A DNA stretch of 51,057 bases from Phytohabitans sp036906915 (GCF_036906915.1 NZ_JBAKHX010000061.1:1-51057), one strand, 5' to 3'. Positions 42,424 through 50,891 are shown, counted from the first letter of the stretch. The notes: generated by a model from the sequence alone, not told the origin. Made by a program: numbers and translations.

Positions 42424-43003
42424 GCCGGCGGTGCCGGCCGGTTCCGCGCCCATCCCGGTGAAGATCGTGGTCGCCGGCGGCTTCGGCGTGGGCAAGACCA
42501 CCACCGTGGGTTCGATCAGTGAGATCTCGCCGCTGACCACCGAGGCCGAGATGACCTCGGCCGGCGTCGGCATCGACGACCCCGGACCGGCCACCGGCAA
42601 GACCACCACGACCGTCGCCATGGACTTCGGCTGCGTCACCATCGACCGCAGCCTCAAGTTGTACCTGTTCGGTACGCCCGGCCAGTCGCGCTTCGGCTTC
42701 ATGTGGGACGACCTCGCGCACGGCGCGCTGGGCGCGCTGGTCGTCGTCGACAGCGGGCGCCTCGACGACTGCTACCCGGCCGTGGACTACTTCGAGCGGC
42801 TCAAGCTGCCGTTCGTGGTGGCCGTCAACGCGTTCGACGGACGCCTTGCCCACGACCTGGACGCGGTACGGTGGGCTCTCGCCATCGATGAGAGGATTCC
42901 GATCGTCGCGTTCGACGCCCGCAACAAGCTTTCCGTCCGCGATGCACTGCTCGTCCTGCTCGATCGCGCGTTGGCTGACGCCGTCCGCAGCCAACACGTC
43001 TAG
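42401..43003 (+). CDS. cvnD: Conservon MglA-like small GTPase (CvnD-type)
   Basis: This 200-residue G protein has the P-loop VVAGGFGVGKTTTVGSISEI, switch region ATGKTTTTVAMDFG, G3-like LYLFGTPGQSRFGFMWDDL and G4-like VVAVNAFDG in place of NKxD. The GTG at 42401 overlaps cvnC by 23 bp. It is the expected fourth member of the cvnABCD operon, acting as the molecular switch downstream of the kinase and roadblock pair. Family members bind GTP despite their earlier ATP-binding-protein label. Confidence 0.9.
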   Translation: MDYVPSPEPAVPAGSAPIPVKIVVAGGFGVGKTTTVGSISEISPLTTEAEMTSAGVGIDDPGPATGKTTTTVAMDFGCVTIDRSLKLYLFGTPGQSRFGFMWDDLAHGALGALVVVDSGRLDDCYPAVDYFERLKLPFVVAVNAFDGRLAHDLDAVRWALAIDERIPIVAFDARNKLSVRDALLVLLDRALADAVRSQHV

Positions 43004-43015
43004 GAGGTTGTCGGG

Positions 43016-43456
43016 GTGAGAGGTGGACTGGACGACGCGCTGGAGCGGCTGGCCAGGCGCGATCAGTTGCGCAAGCGCGTCGCGCCGACCGGCGCCGCCT
43101 CCTCCGACGGAAACGGCATCGGCTCCTCGGGCGCGATCGGTGAGGTGGTCGAGGCGGTGCGGCGCATCGTCGAGCGCCATCCAGGGCTGTCGGTGACCGT
43201 GTACGGCGAAGAGGGCGAGGTCAGCGCCGAGATCCGGATCGCCCGCCGGAACGGTGTGGTGGAGGCCACGGTGGTGGCCGCCGAGGGCCCGGTTTCCGCC
43301 ACGGCGCCGGTGCCGGCACAGCCGCCCGCGCTGCCCGGCCCGCCCGCGTGGCCGCTCGCGACCGACGCCACTCCCAGTGCGGCCGGCGCGGCCGCGCGCC
43401 TTGCCGACCTGATCCGCCAAGACCCGTCTCTGCTCGGCGGCCCCGAAGAGCGCTGA
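43016..43456 (+). CDS. Small hypothetical protein downstream of cvnD
   Basis: The 146-residue protein has no motif I recognise. A helical N-terminus (DDALERLARRDQLRKRV), a predicted alpha/beta core (AIGEVVEAVRRIVERHPGL, VTVYGEEGEVSAEIRIARR), a Pro/Ala linker and a helical end (ARLADLIRQDPSLLGG) can be seen. AGGAGG lies 7 nt before the GTG, and the gene starts 12 bp after cvnD, so it is in the conservon transcript. Its position after the GTPase suggests an accessory role, which is inference only. Confidence 0.7.
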   Translation: MRGGLDDALERLARRDQLRKRVAPTGAASSDGNGIGSSGAIGEVVEAVRRIVERHPGLSVTVYGEEGEVSAEIRIARRNGVVEATVVAAEGPVSATAPVPAQPPALPGPPAWPLATDATPSAAGAAARLADLIRQDPSLLGGPEER

Positions 43457-43475
43457 CCGCGGGGCCGGATAGGCC

Positions 43476-43481
43476 TAGCCT
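43476..43481 (+). promoter_or_regulatory. -10 box for leaderless TPM-domain gene
   Basis: TAGCCT ends 6 nt before the GTG at 43488, with no Shine-Dalgarno between. This matches the leaderless pattern seen elsewhere in the window. Confidence 0.45.
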
Positions 43482-43487
43482 GTACCA

Positions 43488-45416
43488 GTGCCGATGATCT
43501 CGCGCTGGGCGCCGGTCCTTCTCGCGTCGCTGATCGGTGTCGCCTCGGTCGCGGCGCCCGCCCGAGCAGACTCGCCCATGCGCCTCGACGGGCAGGTCAC
43601 CGACGAGGTGGGCGCGCTCGACGGCCGCGAGCCGGAGGTGACCGCCGCCCTCGACCGGCTGCGCGACGCGAGCGGGCTCCAGCTCTTCGTGGTCTACGTG
43701 AAGTCGTTCGACGGTACGCCGGCGCAGGAGTGGGCCGACGAGACCGCGACCCGCAGCGACCTCGGCCGGCGTGACGCGGTGCTCGCCGTCGCCACCGGCG
43801 ACCGGGCCTACGCGTACGCGTTCGACGCCGCCTACCCGCTGACCGACGCGCAGCTCGACGGCGTGGCCGCCGTCGCGATCGAGCCGGCGCTGCGCGAAAA
43901 CGACTGGGCCGGTGCGGCGATCGGCGCCGCCGACGGATACCGCGCGGTGCTCGCCGGCCAGCCGGTGCCCGCACCGGTGATCAGGCCGGGCGACCCCGAT
44001 CCCGACGGCGGCAGCAGCGGCAGCCGAGCGGGCTTCATCCTCGGCGGCGTCGTGTGCCTCGGCATCCTCGCTGTGCTCGTCGGGCTCGTCGTGTGGCTGA
44101 CGCTCCGCTCGCGCCAGCGCCGCACGCGGGCCACCCCAGCAGGGCCGCCGCCCGTTAGCACTGCCGAGCTGACCGCCCGCGCCAACGCGTTGCTCGTCGA
44201 ATTGGACAACGACCTGCGCGCCAGCGAGCAGGAGCTGTCGCTCGCCACCGGCCGGTACGGTGCGGAGGCGACGGCCTCGTTCACCGCGGCGCTGGAGAGC
44301 GCGCGTCAGGACGTGGCCGAGGCGTTCCGGCTGCGGCTGACGCTCGACGAGACACCCGAGCCCGACGAGCCGGCCCGACGCGCGGCACTCGAAGAGATCA
44401 TCCGGCGGTGCGAGGCCGCCGATCAACGGCTGGACGCGGAGTCGGAGGCGTTCGACGAGCTGCGCGGCCTGGAGTCCCGCATCGAGCCGGAACGCCAGGA
44501 ACTGTCGGAGCGCCGGGCCGCCGCGGAGGGGAAGCTGCCGGCGACGGGTGCGACCATCGAGGCGCTGCGGGGCAAGTACACCGGGCCGGTGGTGGCCGGC
44601 CTGTCGGGCAACGCGGAGCAGGCACGCGAGCGGCTCGAGTTCGCCGGGACCACGCTGACGGAGATCCAGACCGCCGACCCACCGCGCGCGGCGCTCACGT
44701 TGCGGGCGGCCGAAGAGGCGGTCGCCCAAGCGGAGACGCTGATCAACTCGGTCGAACAGGCACGGTCCGATCTGGACACTGCGCGGGCGGGCATCGACAC
44801 GCTGTTGACGGAGGTGGAGTCGGAACTCGCCGCCGCCCCGCCGAACGCCGGTGTCGCGGTGACGGCTGCTCAGCAGGCGGTCGCGTCGACGCGTACCGCG
44901 CTCACCCAGCCGACGATGGATCCGCTGTCCGCCGTACGGGCGCTGGAACAGGCCGACGCGGCGCTGGACCGCGCGCTCGCGGAGCAGCGCGACGCCGTCG
45001 AACGTGCCGCACGGGCCCGCACCATGCTCGACCACGCCCTGCCGGCGGCGCGCGCAGAGGTCTCCGCGGCCGGCAGCTTCATCGCGACGCGGCGCGGCGC
45101 GGTGGCCAGCCAGGCGCGCGCCTCGCTCGCCGAAGCGCAGCGGCTCCTGGTGCGCGCGGAAGCGCTCGCTACCACCGACCCGGCGGCCGCGGTCACCGAC
45201 GCGCAACGCGCCCAGCAACTGGCCGCCGACGCCGGCCGGTCCGCACAGTCCGATGTGCACAGTTGGTCGTCGGGAAGCACCAGTGACCTGCTCACCGGCA
45301 TCCTGCTGGGCGGCATCATGTCCGGCGGAGGCGGCCGGCCGGGTGGCGGCTTCCGGGGTGGCGGGTTCGGTGGCAGCGGCAGCCGGGCGCGACGTACCGG
45401 CGGTGGACGCTTCTGA
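43488..45416 (+). CDS. TPM-domain membrane protein with coiled-coil and Gly-rich tail
   Basis: The 642-residue protein has a signal peptide (about 1-28, cleavage after ARA), a TPM domain (about 35-160; DEVGALDGREPEVTAALDRL, YAYAFDAAYPLTDAQLDGV), and a TM helix at about 185-207. A long alpha-helical coiled-coil cytoplasmic region (about 225-590, Ala/Glu/Arg-rich) and a Gly-rich end (GGGGRPGGGFRGGGFGGSG) follow. TPM proteins include YgcG-like and photosystem-II-repair phosphatases. The function here is unknown, but cell-envelope stress or quality control is plausible. The GTG is 31 bp after the small hypothetical gene; ATG 43494 is also possible. Confidence 0.8.
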   Translation: MPMISRWAPVLLASLIGVASVAAPARADSPMRLDGQVTDEVGALDGREPEVTAALDRLRDASGLQLFVVYVKSFDGTPAQEWADETATRSDLGRRDAVLAVATGDRAYAYAFDAAYPLTDAQLDGVAAVAIEPALRENDWAGAAIGAADGYRAVLAGQPVPAPVIRPGDPDPDGGSSGSRAGFILGGVVCLGILAVLVGLVVWLTLRSRQRRTRATPAGPPPVSTAELTARANALLVELDNDLRASEQELSLATGRYGAEATASFTAALESARQDVAEAFRLRLTLDETPEPDEPARRAALEEIIRRCEAADQRLDAESEAFDELRGLESRIEPERQELSERRAAAEGKLPATGATIEALRGKYTGPVVAGLSGNAEQARERLEFAGTTLTEIQTADPPRAALTLRAAEEAVAQAETLINSVEQARSDLDTARAGIDTLLTEVESELAAAPPNAGVAVTAAQQAVASTRTALTQPTMDPLSAVRALEQADAALDRALAEQRDAVERAARARTMLDHALPAARAEVSAAGSFIATRRGAVASQARASLAEAQRLLVRAEALATTDPAAAVTDAQRAQQLAADAGRSAQSDVHSWSSGSTSDLLTGILLGGIMSGGGGRPGGGFRGGGFGGSGSRARRTGGGRF

Positions 45417-45443
45417 AGGTCATCCAGCTATTCGAATATTGAG

Positions 45444-45449
45444 TACGAT
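45444..45449 (+). promoter_or_regulatory. -10 box for P450 gene
   Basis: TACGAT ends 8 nt before the ATG at 45458. No Shine-Dalgarno is evident, so the mRNA may be leaderless. The adjacent TTCGAATATTGAG is AT-rich. Confidence 0.4.
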
Positions 45450-45457
45450 GGGTGTCC

Positions 45458-46660
45458 ATGACTGATACCCAGCGTGTAGTTCACGCCTACCCGTTCAGTC
45501 CACCCGACCGGTTCAACCTCGATCCGTTCTACGCTGAGCTTCGCCGGCGCGAGCCGCTCACCCGCGTGCGGATGCCGTACGGCGAAGAGGCTTGGCTGGC
45601 CACGCGCTACGCCGACGTCCGCACGGTGCTTGGCGACGCGCGGTTCAGCCGGGCCGCGAGCGCAGACCGCGACGAGCCGCGCATCTCCCCGCGAAAGCTC
45701 GAAGCCGGCCTCCTGCTGATGGATCCGCCCGAGCACACCCGCCTGCGTCGCCTCGTGGCAAAGGCGTTCACCGCGCGCCGCGTCGAGCAGCTCCGCCCGC
45801 GCGCCCAGGAGGTCGCCAACGAGCTCGTCGACCGGATGATCGCCGCCGGCCCGCCCGCCGACCTGGTGGAGCGCTTCGCCACACCGCTGCCGATCACGGT
45901 CATCTGCGAGCTGCTGGGTGTGCCGGTCGAAGACCAGGACCGGTTCCACGTGTGGTCGGAAGCGGTCGTCTCCACCACGTCGCTGTCCGTCGAGCAGATC
46001 GCCGGATACATCCAGAACCTGTTCGCGTACATGCGAGGTCTCATCGCCGCACGCCGCCGCGAACCCACCGACGACCTCATCAGCGCGCTGGTGCGGGTCC
46101 GCGACGAAGACAACGACCGGCTCACCGAAGACGAGCTGGTGCGCCTCCTCACCGGCCTGCTCGCCGCCGGGCACGAGACCACCGTCACGCAGATCCCGAA
46201 CTTCGCGTACGTACTGCTCACCAACCCCGACAAGCTGGCCGAGCTGCGCGCCGACCCCGAGCTGGTGCCGGCCGCCGTCGAAGAGCTGCTGCGATACGTG
46301 CCGCTCGGTGTGGCGTCGTCGTTCGCCCGGTACGCCACCGAAGACGTCGAGCTGGGCGGTGTTTTGGTCCGCGCCGGTGAGCCGGTCATCGGGTCGCTGT
46401 CGTCGGCCAACCGCGACGAAGAGGTGTTCCCCAACCCCGACTCGCTCGACTTTGGACGATCGACCAATCCGCACATCGGTTTCGGCCACGGTGCCCACCA
46501 CTGCGTCGGTGCACAGCTCGCCCGCATGGAGTTGCAGGTTGCCGTCGACGTGCTGGTGCGGCGCTTTCCCGACCTGCGGTTCGCCGTCCCCGAGGAGGAG
46601 TTGCATTGGAAGAGCGGCATGCTGGTGCGAGGGCTGAAGCGGATGCCGGTGGCGTGGTAG
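45458..46660 (+). CDS. Cytochrome P450
   Basis: This 400-residue soluble bacterial P450 has I-helix LLAAGHETTV, ExxR in EELLRYVPLG, and heme loop FGHGAHHCVGAQLARMEL with the axial Cys. MDPPEHTRLRRLVAKAFTARR is typical of the CYP105/CYP107 group. The substrate is unknown. A [3Fe-4S] ferredoxin gene overlaps its stop, so it has a dedicated electron donor. P450 genes commonly sit downstream of conservons, which suggests a functional link with cvnABCD. TPM lies between them here and the P450 may have its own promoter. Confidence 0.93.
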   Translation: MTDTQRVVHAYPFSPPDRFNLDPFYAELRRREPLTRVRMPYGEEAWLATRYADVRTVLGDARFSRAASADRDEPRISPRKLEAGLLLMDPPEHTRLRRLVAKAFTARRVEQLRPRAQEVANELVDRMIAAGPPADLVERFATPLPITVICELLGVPVEDQDRFHVWSEAVVSTTSLSVEQIAGYIQNLFAYMRGLIAARRREPTDDLISALVRVRDEDNDRLTEDELVRLLTGLLAAGHETTVTQIPNFAYVLLTNPDKLAELRADPELVPAAVEELLRYVPLGVASSFARYATEDVELGGVLVRAGEPVIGSLSSANRDEEVFPNPDSLDFGRSTNPHIGFGHGAHHCVGAQLARMELQVAVDVLVRRFPDLRFAVPEEELHWKSGMLVRGLKRMPVAW

Positions 46661-46881
46661 GCGACGATTGGCGAATCTCCGTCGACGGCGGCACGTGCAT
46701 CGGTGCGGGCATCTGCGCCGGCACCGCGCCAGCGGCGTTCCGGCTCGTGAATGGCGTATCCACACCGATACACGACACGATCGACGCCGACGACGCGGTG
46801 CGCGCGGCCGCTGAGTCCTGCCCGGTCGAGGCGATCACGGTGCGAGACGCGGCGGGCAGCGTGATCGCCCCCGAGCCGTAG
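46654..46881 (+). CDS. [3Fe-4S]-type ferredoxin for P450
   Basis: This 75-residue ferredoxin starts VVGDDWRISVDGGTCIGAGI. The cluster ligands are C-x5-C (CIGAGIC) and a distant CPVEAI. One of the four canonical Cys is replaced, giving a [3Fe-4S] cluster as in Streptomyces P450 ferredoxins. GTG 46654 overlaps the P450 stop by 7 bp, so they are co-translated. It should pass electrons from a reductase to the P450. Confidence 0.88.
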   Translation: MVGDDWRISVDGGTCIGAGICAGTAPAAFRLVNGVSTPIHDTIDADDAVRAAAESCPVEAITVRDAAGSVIAPEP

Positions 46882-46923
46882 GCTCAGAGCCGCGTGGTGG
46901 TACGGGCCGCCTGGCCGGCCAGT

Positions 46924-47715
46924 TCAACGGGAGCGTTGCCACATTTCGCCGACGACGACGGTGGCGTTCAATCCCGGGTCGCTGGCAACCTCCGGAGCGA
47001 GCCCCGCCTGCCTGAACGCCTCCAGGGCCTGCGCCGCCTGACGTTCGCTGGTCTCGACCAGCAGGTGACCGCCCGGCGCCAGCCACTCCCCAGCGGCTCG
47101 AGCCACCCGCCGCAACACACCCAACCCGTCGGGGCCGCCGTCCAGCGCCACCCGCGGTTCGTGTACGCGGGCCTCGGGTGGCAGCAGCGCGACCGCCTCG
47201 GTCGGCACGTAAGGCACGTTGGCGACCAGGAGGTCGACGCGGCTCTTCAGCTCGGTGGGGAGCGGCGCGAAGAGGTCGCCCTCATACACCCGCCCGCCGA
47301 CCGCGGCGAGGTTGCGGCGCGCGCACCGCACCGCCACCGGCTCGATGTCGACGGCGTGCAGCTCGACGCCGCCGTTCCGAGCGGCGGCTACCGCGGCACC
47401 CAGCGCGCCCGAGCCGCAGCACATGTCGACGACAACCGCCGGCGACGGGCAGCGGGCGATCGCCTGCCTGGCGAGGAACCCGGTGCGCCGCCGCGGCACG
47501 AACACTCCAGGTTCGACAGCTATCCGCAGGCCGTGGAAGTCCACCCAGCCCAGGACGTGTTCGAGAGGCAGGCCAGCGACTCGCCGGTCGACCATCACGA
47601 CGAGGTCGGCAGGTGTAGTGGCTGTGGACATGAGCAGGTGAGCCTCGTCTTCGGCGAAGACACAGCCGGCGGCGCGGAGCCGAGCGACGATGGCCGATCG
47701 GTGCGAAGTTGACAA
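46924..47715 (-). CDS. PrmC/HemK-like SAM-dependent methyltransferase
   Basis: This 263-residue methyltransferase has a short N-terminal helical domain and SAM motif VVVDMCCGSGALGAAVAA. LHAVDIEPVAVRCARRNL is motif II, and VANVPYVPTEAVALLPPE stands where PrmC has NPPY. The NPPY to NVPY change and the truncated substrate domain suggest it is not the housekeeping release-factor methyltransferase but a putative protein N5-glutamine methyltransferase paralogue. TTG 47715 is supported by GGAAGG 6 nt upstream. It converges on the ferredoxin gene (42-bp gap). The 156-bp gap after its start holds no recognisable feature. Confidence 0.82.
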   Translation of the reverse strand: MSTSHRSAIVARLRAAGCVFAEDEAHLLMSTATTPADLVVMVDRRVAGLPLEHVLGWVDFHGLRIAVEPGVFVPRRRTGFLARQAIARCPSPAVVVDMCCGSGALGAAVAAARNGGVELHAVDIEPVAVRCARRNLAAVGGRVYEGDLFAPLPTELKSRVDLLVANVPYVPTEAVALLPPEARVHEPRVALDGGPDGLGVLRRVARAAGEWLAPGGHLLVETSERQAAQALEAFRQAGLAPEVASDPGLNATVVVGEMWQRSR

Positions 47716-47871
47716 CGGGTACCTTCCGGAGCGCCGACGGGCACTCCCGGCTTCACCTCGCTGCGATGGACTGCCCGACGGTGAGGTGGGAGCACCTGGC
47801 CTGTAATGGCGAAATGGGTCTCACCTCCTCGACGCTGGCGGGGTCGGGCCCCATTCTGCCACGCGGCCAGG

Positions 47872-48510
47872 TCATCGGCGGTTGCTCGGCCACGTGTGCG
47901 GTATGTGGCCCGTCTCCCAACTCCTGTGCGGGCCACCGGCGTAGTCGCCACCACCCCGTACGTAGTCGTCGTCGCCGGCGGGGCCGTAGGGGTCGGGCTG
48001 CTCCTCGCCCAGCCCTTCGGCGCCCAGCGGGCGGTTCCCCAGCAACGCCGTGAGAGCGGACTCGGGCGCGGCGTCCTCACGGACCGGCCAGCGCCGCCAC
48101 CGCCCTACGCTGACGACCGCCACGAGCAGCAGAGCTCCAAGCACCATCGTCATCCCGGTACGCAGAGGCGCAGCCGGATCCGCGTCTCGACCGGCCAGCG
48201 AGACGTTGTTCGGCAGCAGGTCCATGACCGTGTCTTGTTGGACCAGCAGGGCCAGATAGCTGGCCGAGTAGAAGAGGCCGGCCGCGGTGGCACCGAGAGG
48301 AGAGAACCGGAGGGTTGCGAGCAGGCCGAGCAGCAGCCCGGCCGCGGCGAGGCACACCACCGGCCGGACGAAGTCACCGTTGTCGAAGGCGCCAGTTCTG
48401 TCCTCCTCGTTGGCGAACGCCTGGATCGACCGGTCCTGCCCGTACGCCAGCAACAGCCAGCTGAGCGGTGCGATCACAACGGCGGCGATCAGGGTCCAGA
48501 AATGTCGCAT
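47872..48510 (-). CDS. Hypothetical four-TM membrane protein
   Basis: The 212-residue protein has four hydrophobic helices: about 4-26 (TLIAAVVIAPLSWLLLAYG), 50-68 (VCLAAAGLLLGLLATL), 73-92, and 118-138 (MTMVLGALLLVAVVSVG). A polar cytoplasmic tail rich in Asp, Gly and Pro follows. I recognise no catalytic motif. ATG 48510 is preferred to TTG 48519 because the hydrophobic core starts right after it. It is a plausible actinobacterial envelope protein and its neighbours give no functional clue. Confidence 0.7.
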   Translation of the reverse strand: MRHFWTLIAAVVIAPLSWLLLAYGQDRSIQAFANEEDRTGAFDNGDFVRPVVCLAAAGLLLGLLATLRFSPLGATAAGLFYSASYLALLVQQDTVMDLLPNNVSLAGRDADPAAPLRTGMTMVLGALLLVAVVSVGRWRRWPVREDAAPESALTALLGNRPLGAEGLGEEQPDPYGPAGDDDYVRGGGDYAGGPHRSWETGHIPHTWPSNRR

Positions 48511-48557
48511 GCCCGACAAGTAACCACGGTTATCACCACCAGCAGAACGGTCCGGCT

Positions 48558-48980
48558 CTATTTTTCGTCACGTGCGGAGCAGGCGATCCGGGTGTAACGC
48601 ACGGGCTGACCCGACCGCCTCTTGACGCCCCGCCGGACCGGCGATCCCAGCAGGCTCGTCACCCCGTGGCTGAGCCGTTCCAGTTCGGCGAGACGTTCCA
48701 TCATCCGGGTGTGCCAGGTGTCGTCGACGGCGAAGCCTGTGAGGAGGTCGAAGAGGTGCCCGTGCGCCCACCACGGCCGGTGTGCGATGTCGTCTACGAT
48801 CCGCTTGACGTCCTCGACCATCGCATCCATCTGCCGCACCTCGGCGATGCGCTGGTTCAGAAACCGCCAGAGGTGGTCGACGAGCCGGGACGCGATCCGG
48901 TTCTCATACAGGTCTAGGTCGAAATCCCGGGTCGGGCTCAGCACCCGCTCGGGTCGGACACCGTCCGAGACCGAAGACAT
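48558..48980 (-). CDS. Hypothetical helical protein, possibly a gene fragment
   Basis: The 140-residue ORF has an ATG start. The segment RDFDLDLYENRIASRLVDHL and the helical IAEVRQMDAMVEDVKRIV resemble parts of larger accessory or defence proteins. The C-terminus (RRGVKRRSGQPVRYTRIA) looks like the middle of a domain, not an end. It may therefore be a remnant of a longer gene. I recognise no family. It stands in a sparse accessory zone bounded by a tRNA scar at the right. Confidence 0.4.
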   Translation of the reverse strand: MSSVSDGVRPERVLSPTRDFDLDLYENRIASRLVDHLWRFLNQRIAEVRQMDAMVEDVKRIVDDIAHRPWWAHGHLFDLLTGFAVDDTWHTRMMERLAELERLSHGVTSLLGSPVRRGVKRRSGQPVRYTRIACSARDEK

Positions 48981-49411
48981 CTAATCGGCCACCGCCCAGC
49001 TCAAGCTCTTCGATACGCCGAGCCACGACCCGCTGTACCGAGATGCAACATACCGGCTGGTCATGCTGCTGATAGCGGCCGACCGGGCGAGCGAGGCCTG
49101 CGGCTGCGGAGGCGCTTCGGCCTTGCCTGTCGCCGAGTACGGGCCGAACTCAGTCCACGTGACCACATTGGACCGGCGTATGGTCCACATCCAAGGCGAC
49201 GATCACGATCGGTGAGAAAGGTCGCACTCAGGTAGAAGATGTCGACGGCCACACAGGCGCGCGTAGGCCTTTCGGGCATGAGGGCGCATAGGAGCCGGTG
49301 TCTCCCTATCGACGCTTTCTGGGACTTCCGCTTCGCGAACGCGGATGACACAAAGGTTCCTGCCGCACATGTGAGACAGCCAGTCGGGACAGCGGGGGAT
49401 AGCGACGACGA
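48981..49411. other. 431-bp stretch with no recognisable gene
   Basis: Short open frames exist on both strands, but none has a good start with ribosome site or a family signature. A plus-strand frame (49000-49215) reads smoothly (LVMLLIAADRASEA) but starts right after a stop and has no initiation codon at its beginning. It may be decayed coding sequence. Confidence 0.4.
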
Positions 49412-49702
49412 TCAAGCCGCGATGCGGTTGTGCGGGCGGAACGCGACATCGAGATCGGCGTTCAATGCCGCAGCCAGACGGGCCAATAGCGGCACAGTCG
49501 GCGTAGCTCCCCCGGACTCCAAGCGAGAAAGCTGGGGCCGCGTCATGCCCGCACGCTCCGCCAGCTCAGTCTGCGTAAGACCGAGCTCGACACGCCGGTC
49601 ATGCACCAGCTGACCAAGCATCAGCGACGCTCGCGCCTCCTCGTATGCGGCGGCGTGCTCGTCGGCTCCGGAGCGCTCCCATCGCACATGCCGTGTCGCC
49701 AT
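49412..49702 (-). CDS. XRE/HigA-type antitoxin-like HTH protein
   Basis: This 96-residue protein has an HTH at about 40-90 (GLTQTELAERAGMTRPQLSR, then ESGGATPTVPLLARLAAALN). The N-terminal segment RASLMLGQLVHDRRVELG is typical of antitoxins of RelE/HigB modules. ATG 49702 has AAGGGG upstream. The toxin expected just upstream is only present as a short remnant, so it is probably an orphan antitoxin or a regulator. Confidence 0.8.
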   Translation of the reverse strand: MATRHVRWERSGADEHAAAYEEARASLMLGQLVHDRRVELGLTQTELAERAGMTRPQLSRLESGGATPTVPLLARLAAALNADLDVAFRPHNRIAA

Positions 49703-49888
49703 GTCTTGTACCCCTTCTCCGGGTGTCACTGCTCGCTCGACCTGTCTGGTCTTCCGAAACACTGTCAGCAACACCACCCGCCTGCCAGTGTTGACTCCGG
49801 AACGACGACTGCCGATCACGAGCAAGGTCGAGAACCTGCCCGGAAGCGGGGTCAACACGTCCACATGTGGGACACAAAAGGGCACCAC
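49703..49888 (-). pseudogene. Remnant of a RelE/HigB-type toxin gene
   Basis: In the frame continuous with the antitoxin the segment reads GRRVVLLTVFRKTRQVERA, which resembles the last strand and helix of RelE/HigB-type toxins (RIVLLxxFxKKTxxxxxEIxRA). The N-terminal half of the fold is absent and there is no stop before the antitoxin, so the gene is decayed. Similarity is judged from memory of the family. Confidence 0.45.
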
Positions 49889-49925
49889 ACTGGCCCTTGA
49901 CCCGCGATGTCAGCGCTTCAATCCA

Positions 49926-49944
49926 CCTCTGTCTATGACAGAGG
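49926..49944. repeat. 8-bp perfect hairpin
   Basis: CCTCTGTC (49926-49933), loop TAT, GACAGAGG (49937-49944). Outer AGCG (49912-49915) and CGCT (49945-49948) could extend it across a bulge. Confidence 0.6.
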
Positions 49945-49956
49945 CGCTCTGACCTG

Positions 49957-50027
49957 CTGTCACCCATGATCAGAAGAGTTTCCCCAGATCAGAGGCGGTT
50001 GAGTGACACGGGTGACTTGGGTGACAG
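49957..50027. repeat. Iteron-like GTGAC repeats and 9-bp inverted repeat
   Basis: GTGAC occurs at 50003, 50012 and 50021 with an exact 9-bp period. CTGTCACCC (49957-49965) is the reverse complement of GGGTGACAG (50019-50027). GATCAGA is repeated at 49968 and 49988. The cluster precedes a hypothetical gene by about 100 bp and could be a regulator site. Confidence 0.55.
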
Positions 50028-50130
50028 TCTCGCCAGCCTGTCGCGAACGAGACCAGAACTGAGACCGCGTGGCCGTCGCCAAGCGATAAGGCGAGCAGGC
50101 CAGGCGCTGATCTCGATATCTTGCCCGATC

Positions 50131-50775
50131 ATGGAACGCTCCACGCCGTCATCGTCGCTAGGCATGGCGCCCACGCCGCGCAAGCGCCGCATCTGGCTCT
50201 TGGTTCTGCTCGCCGTGTCGTTGATGCTCTGCGCGGATGTGGCAGTCGTCCCGGTCGGCTGGTTCGCGTATGAGACGTACATCGCTGGTCGTGGCGAGGC
50301 CGACCCTGAGGCCGCGATCACCGTCGACGTGGCGGGACTCTCGGCCGATGAAGAGCTGGGCGTATCGCGGGTGCTCCCGGCGAAGCGTCGTGACGAGTTG
50401 CTCGACCAGTGGCGTGCGTACCGTGTCGAAGCGGAGCGCTCCGACGTGCCCAGCAAGTTCGAGATCACCGAGTACGTCACCGAGGATCAGGACAGCGAAC
50501 GCGCCACGGTGACCGCGTACGTACAGCCGATCTGGTGGAGCCAGGATGGCTCCGGTCTCTCGCTACACGGCACGGCACATCCCTGGACGTTCGAGACGCG
50601 TCGGGATCGGCGCGGCTGGCGAATCTGGCGCGTCGACCCTTCCCGCTTGGTGCGACACCGTCGTACGCGCCGACACTTGCCGCTAGCGCCCCGGAAGGCC
50701 GGGCGCGGGTCGCCTACCGCCGTCGCCGTCAAAGCGCCGGCAAGACGAGCAGGCTCCACCGGAGGAAGCGTGTAA
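50131..50775 (+). CDS. Hypothetical single-TM extracytoplasmic protein
   Basis: The 214-residue protein has one TM helix (about 25-47, IWLLVLLAVSLMLCADVAVV) after a basic stretch (PTPRKRRI). An extracytoplasmic alpha/beta domain follows (DELLDQWRAYRVEAERS, FEITEYVTEDQDSERATVTA, WTFETRRDRRGWRIWRVDP) that resembles NTF2-like lipoprotein domains. The Arg-rich C-terminus is unusual. ATG 50131 follows TATCTT (50117-50122) by 8 nt, so a leaderless start is possible; ATG 50164 is an alternative. The function is unknown. Confidence 0.65.
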   Translation: MERSTPSSSLGMAPTPRKRRIWLLVLLAVSLMLCADVAVVPVGWFAYETYIAGRGEADPEAAITVDVAGLSADEELGVSRVLPAKRRDELLDQWRAYRVEAERSDVPSKFEITEYVTEDQDSERATVTAYVQPIWWSQDGSGLSLHGTAHPWTFETRRDRRGWRIWRVDPSRLVRHRRTRRHLPLAPRKAGRGSPTAVAVKAPARRAGSTGGSV

Positions 50776-50851
50776 ATAGCCTCTCCGGAGTCGCGTCGTC
50801 CGTCCCCTCAAGGTCCCAGGCAGCCCAGTAGAGTAGCCCAGCGAGGTAGAG

Positions 50852-50889
50852 ACGGCCACCTCCAGAGAATCTCTGGAGGGGCCGTTTTT
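50852..50889 (+). terminator. Strong rho-independent terminator
   Basis: A 16-bp stem with one bulged A (ACGGCC plus CCTCCAGAGA pairing with TCTCTGGAGG plus GGCCGT, 50852-50885) is followed by five T (50885-50889) on the plus strand. It lies 76 bp after the hypothetical gene and next to the tRNA fragment. Confidence 0.85.
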
Positions 50890-50891
50890 GC

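Noticed and set aside
43221..45260. 679-codon minus-strand frame antisense to the TPM gene
   Set aside because: Low-complexity Arg/Gly composition; the plus-strand gene has a signal peptide, TPM domain and TM helix.
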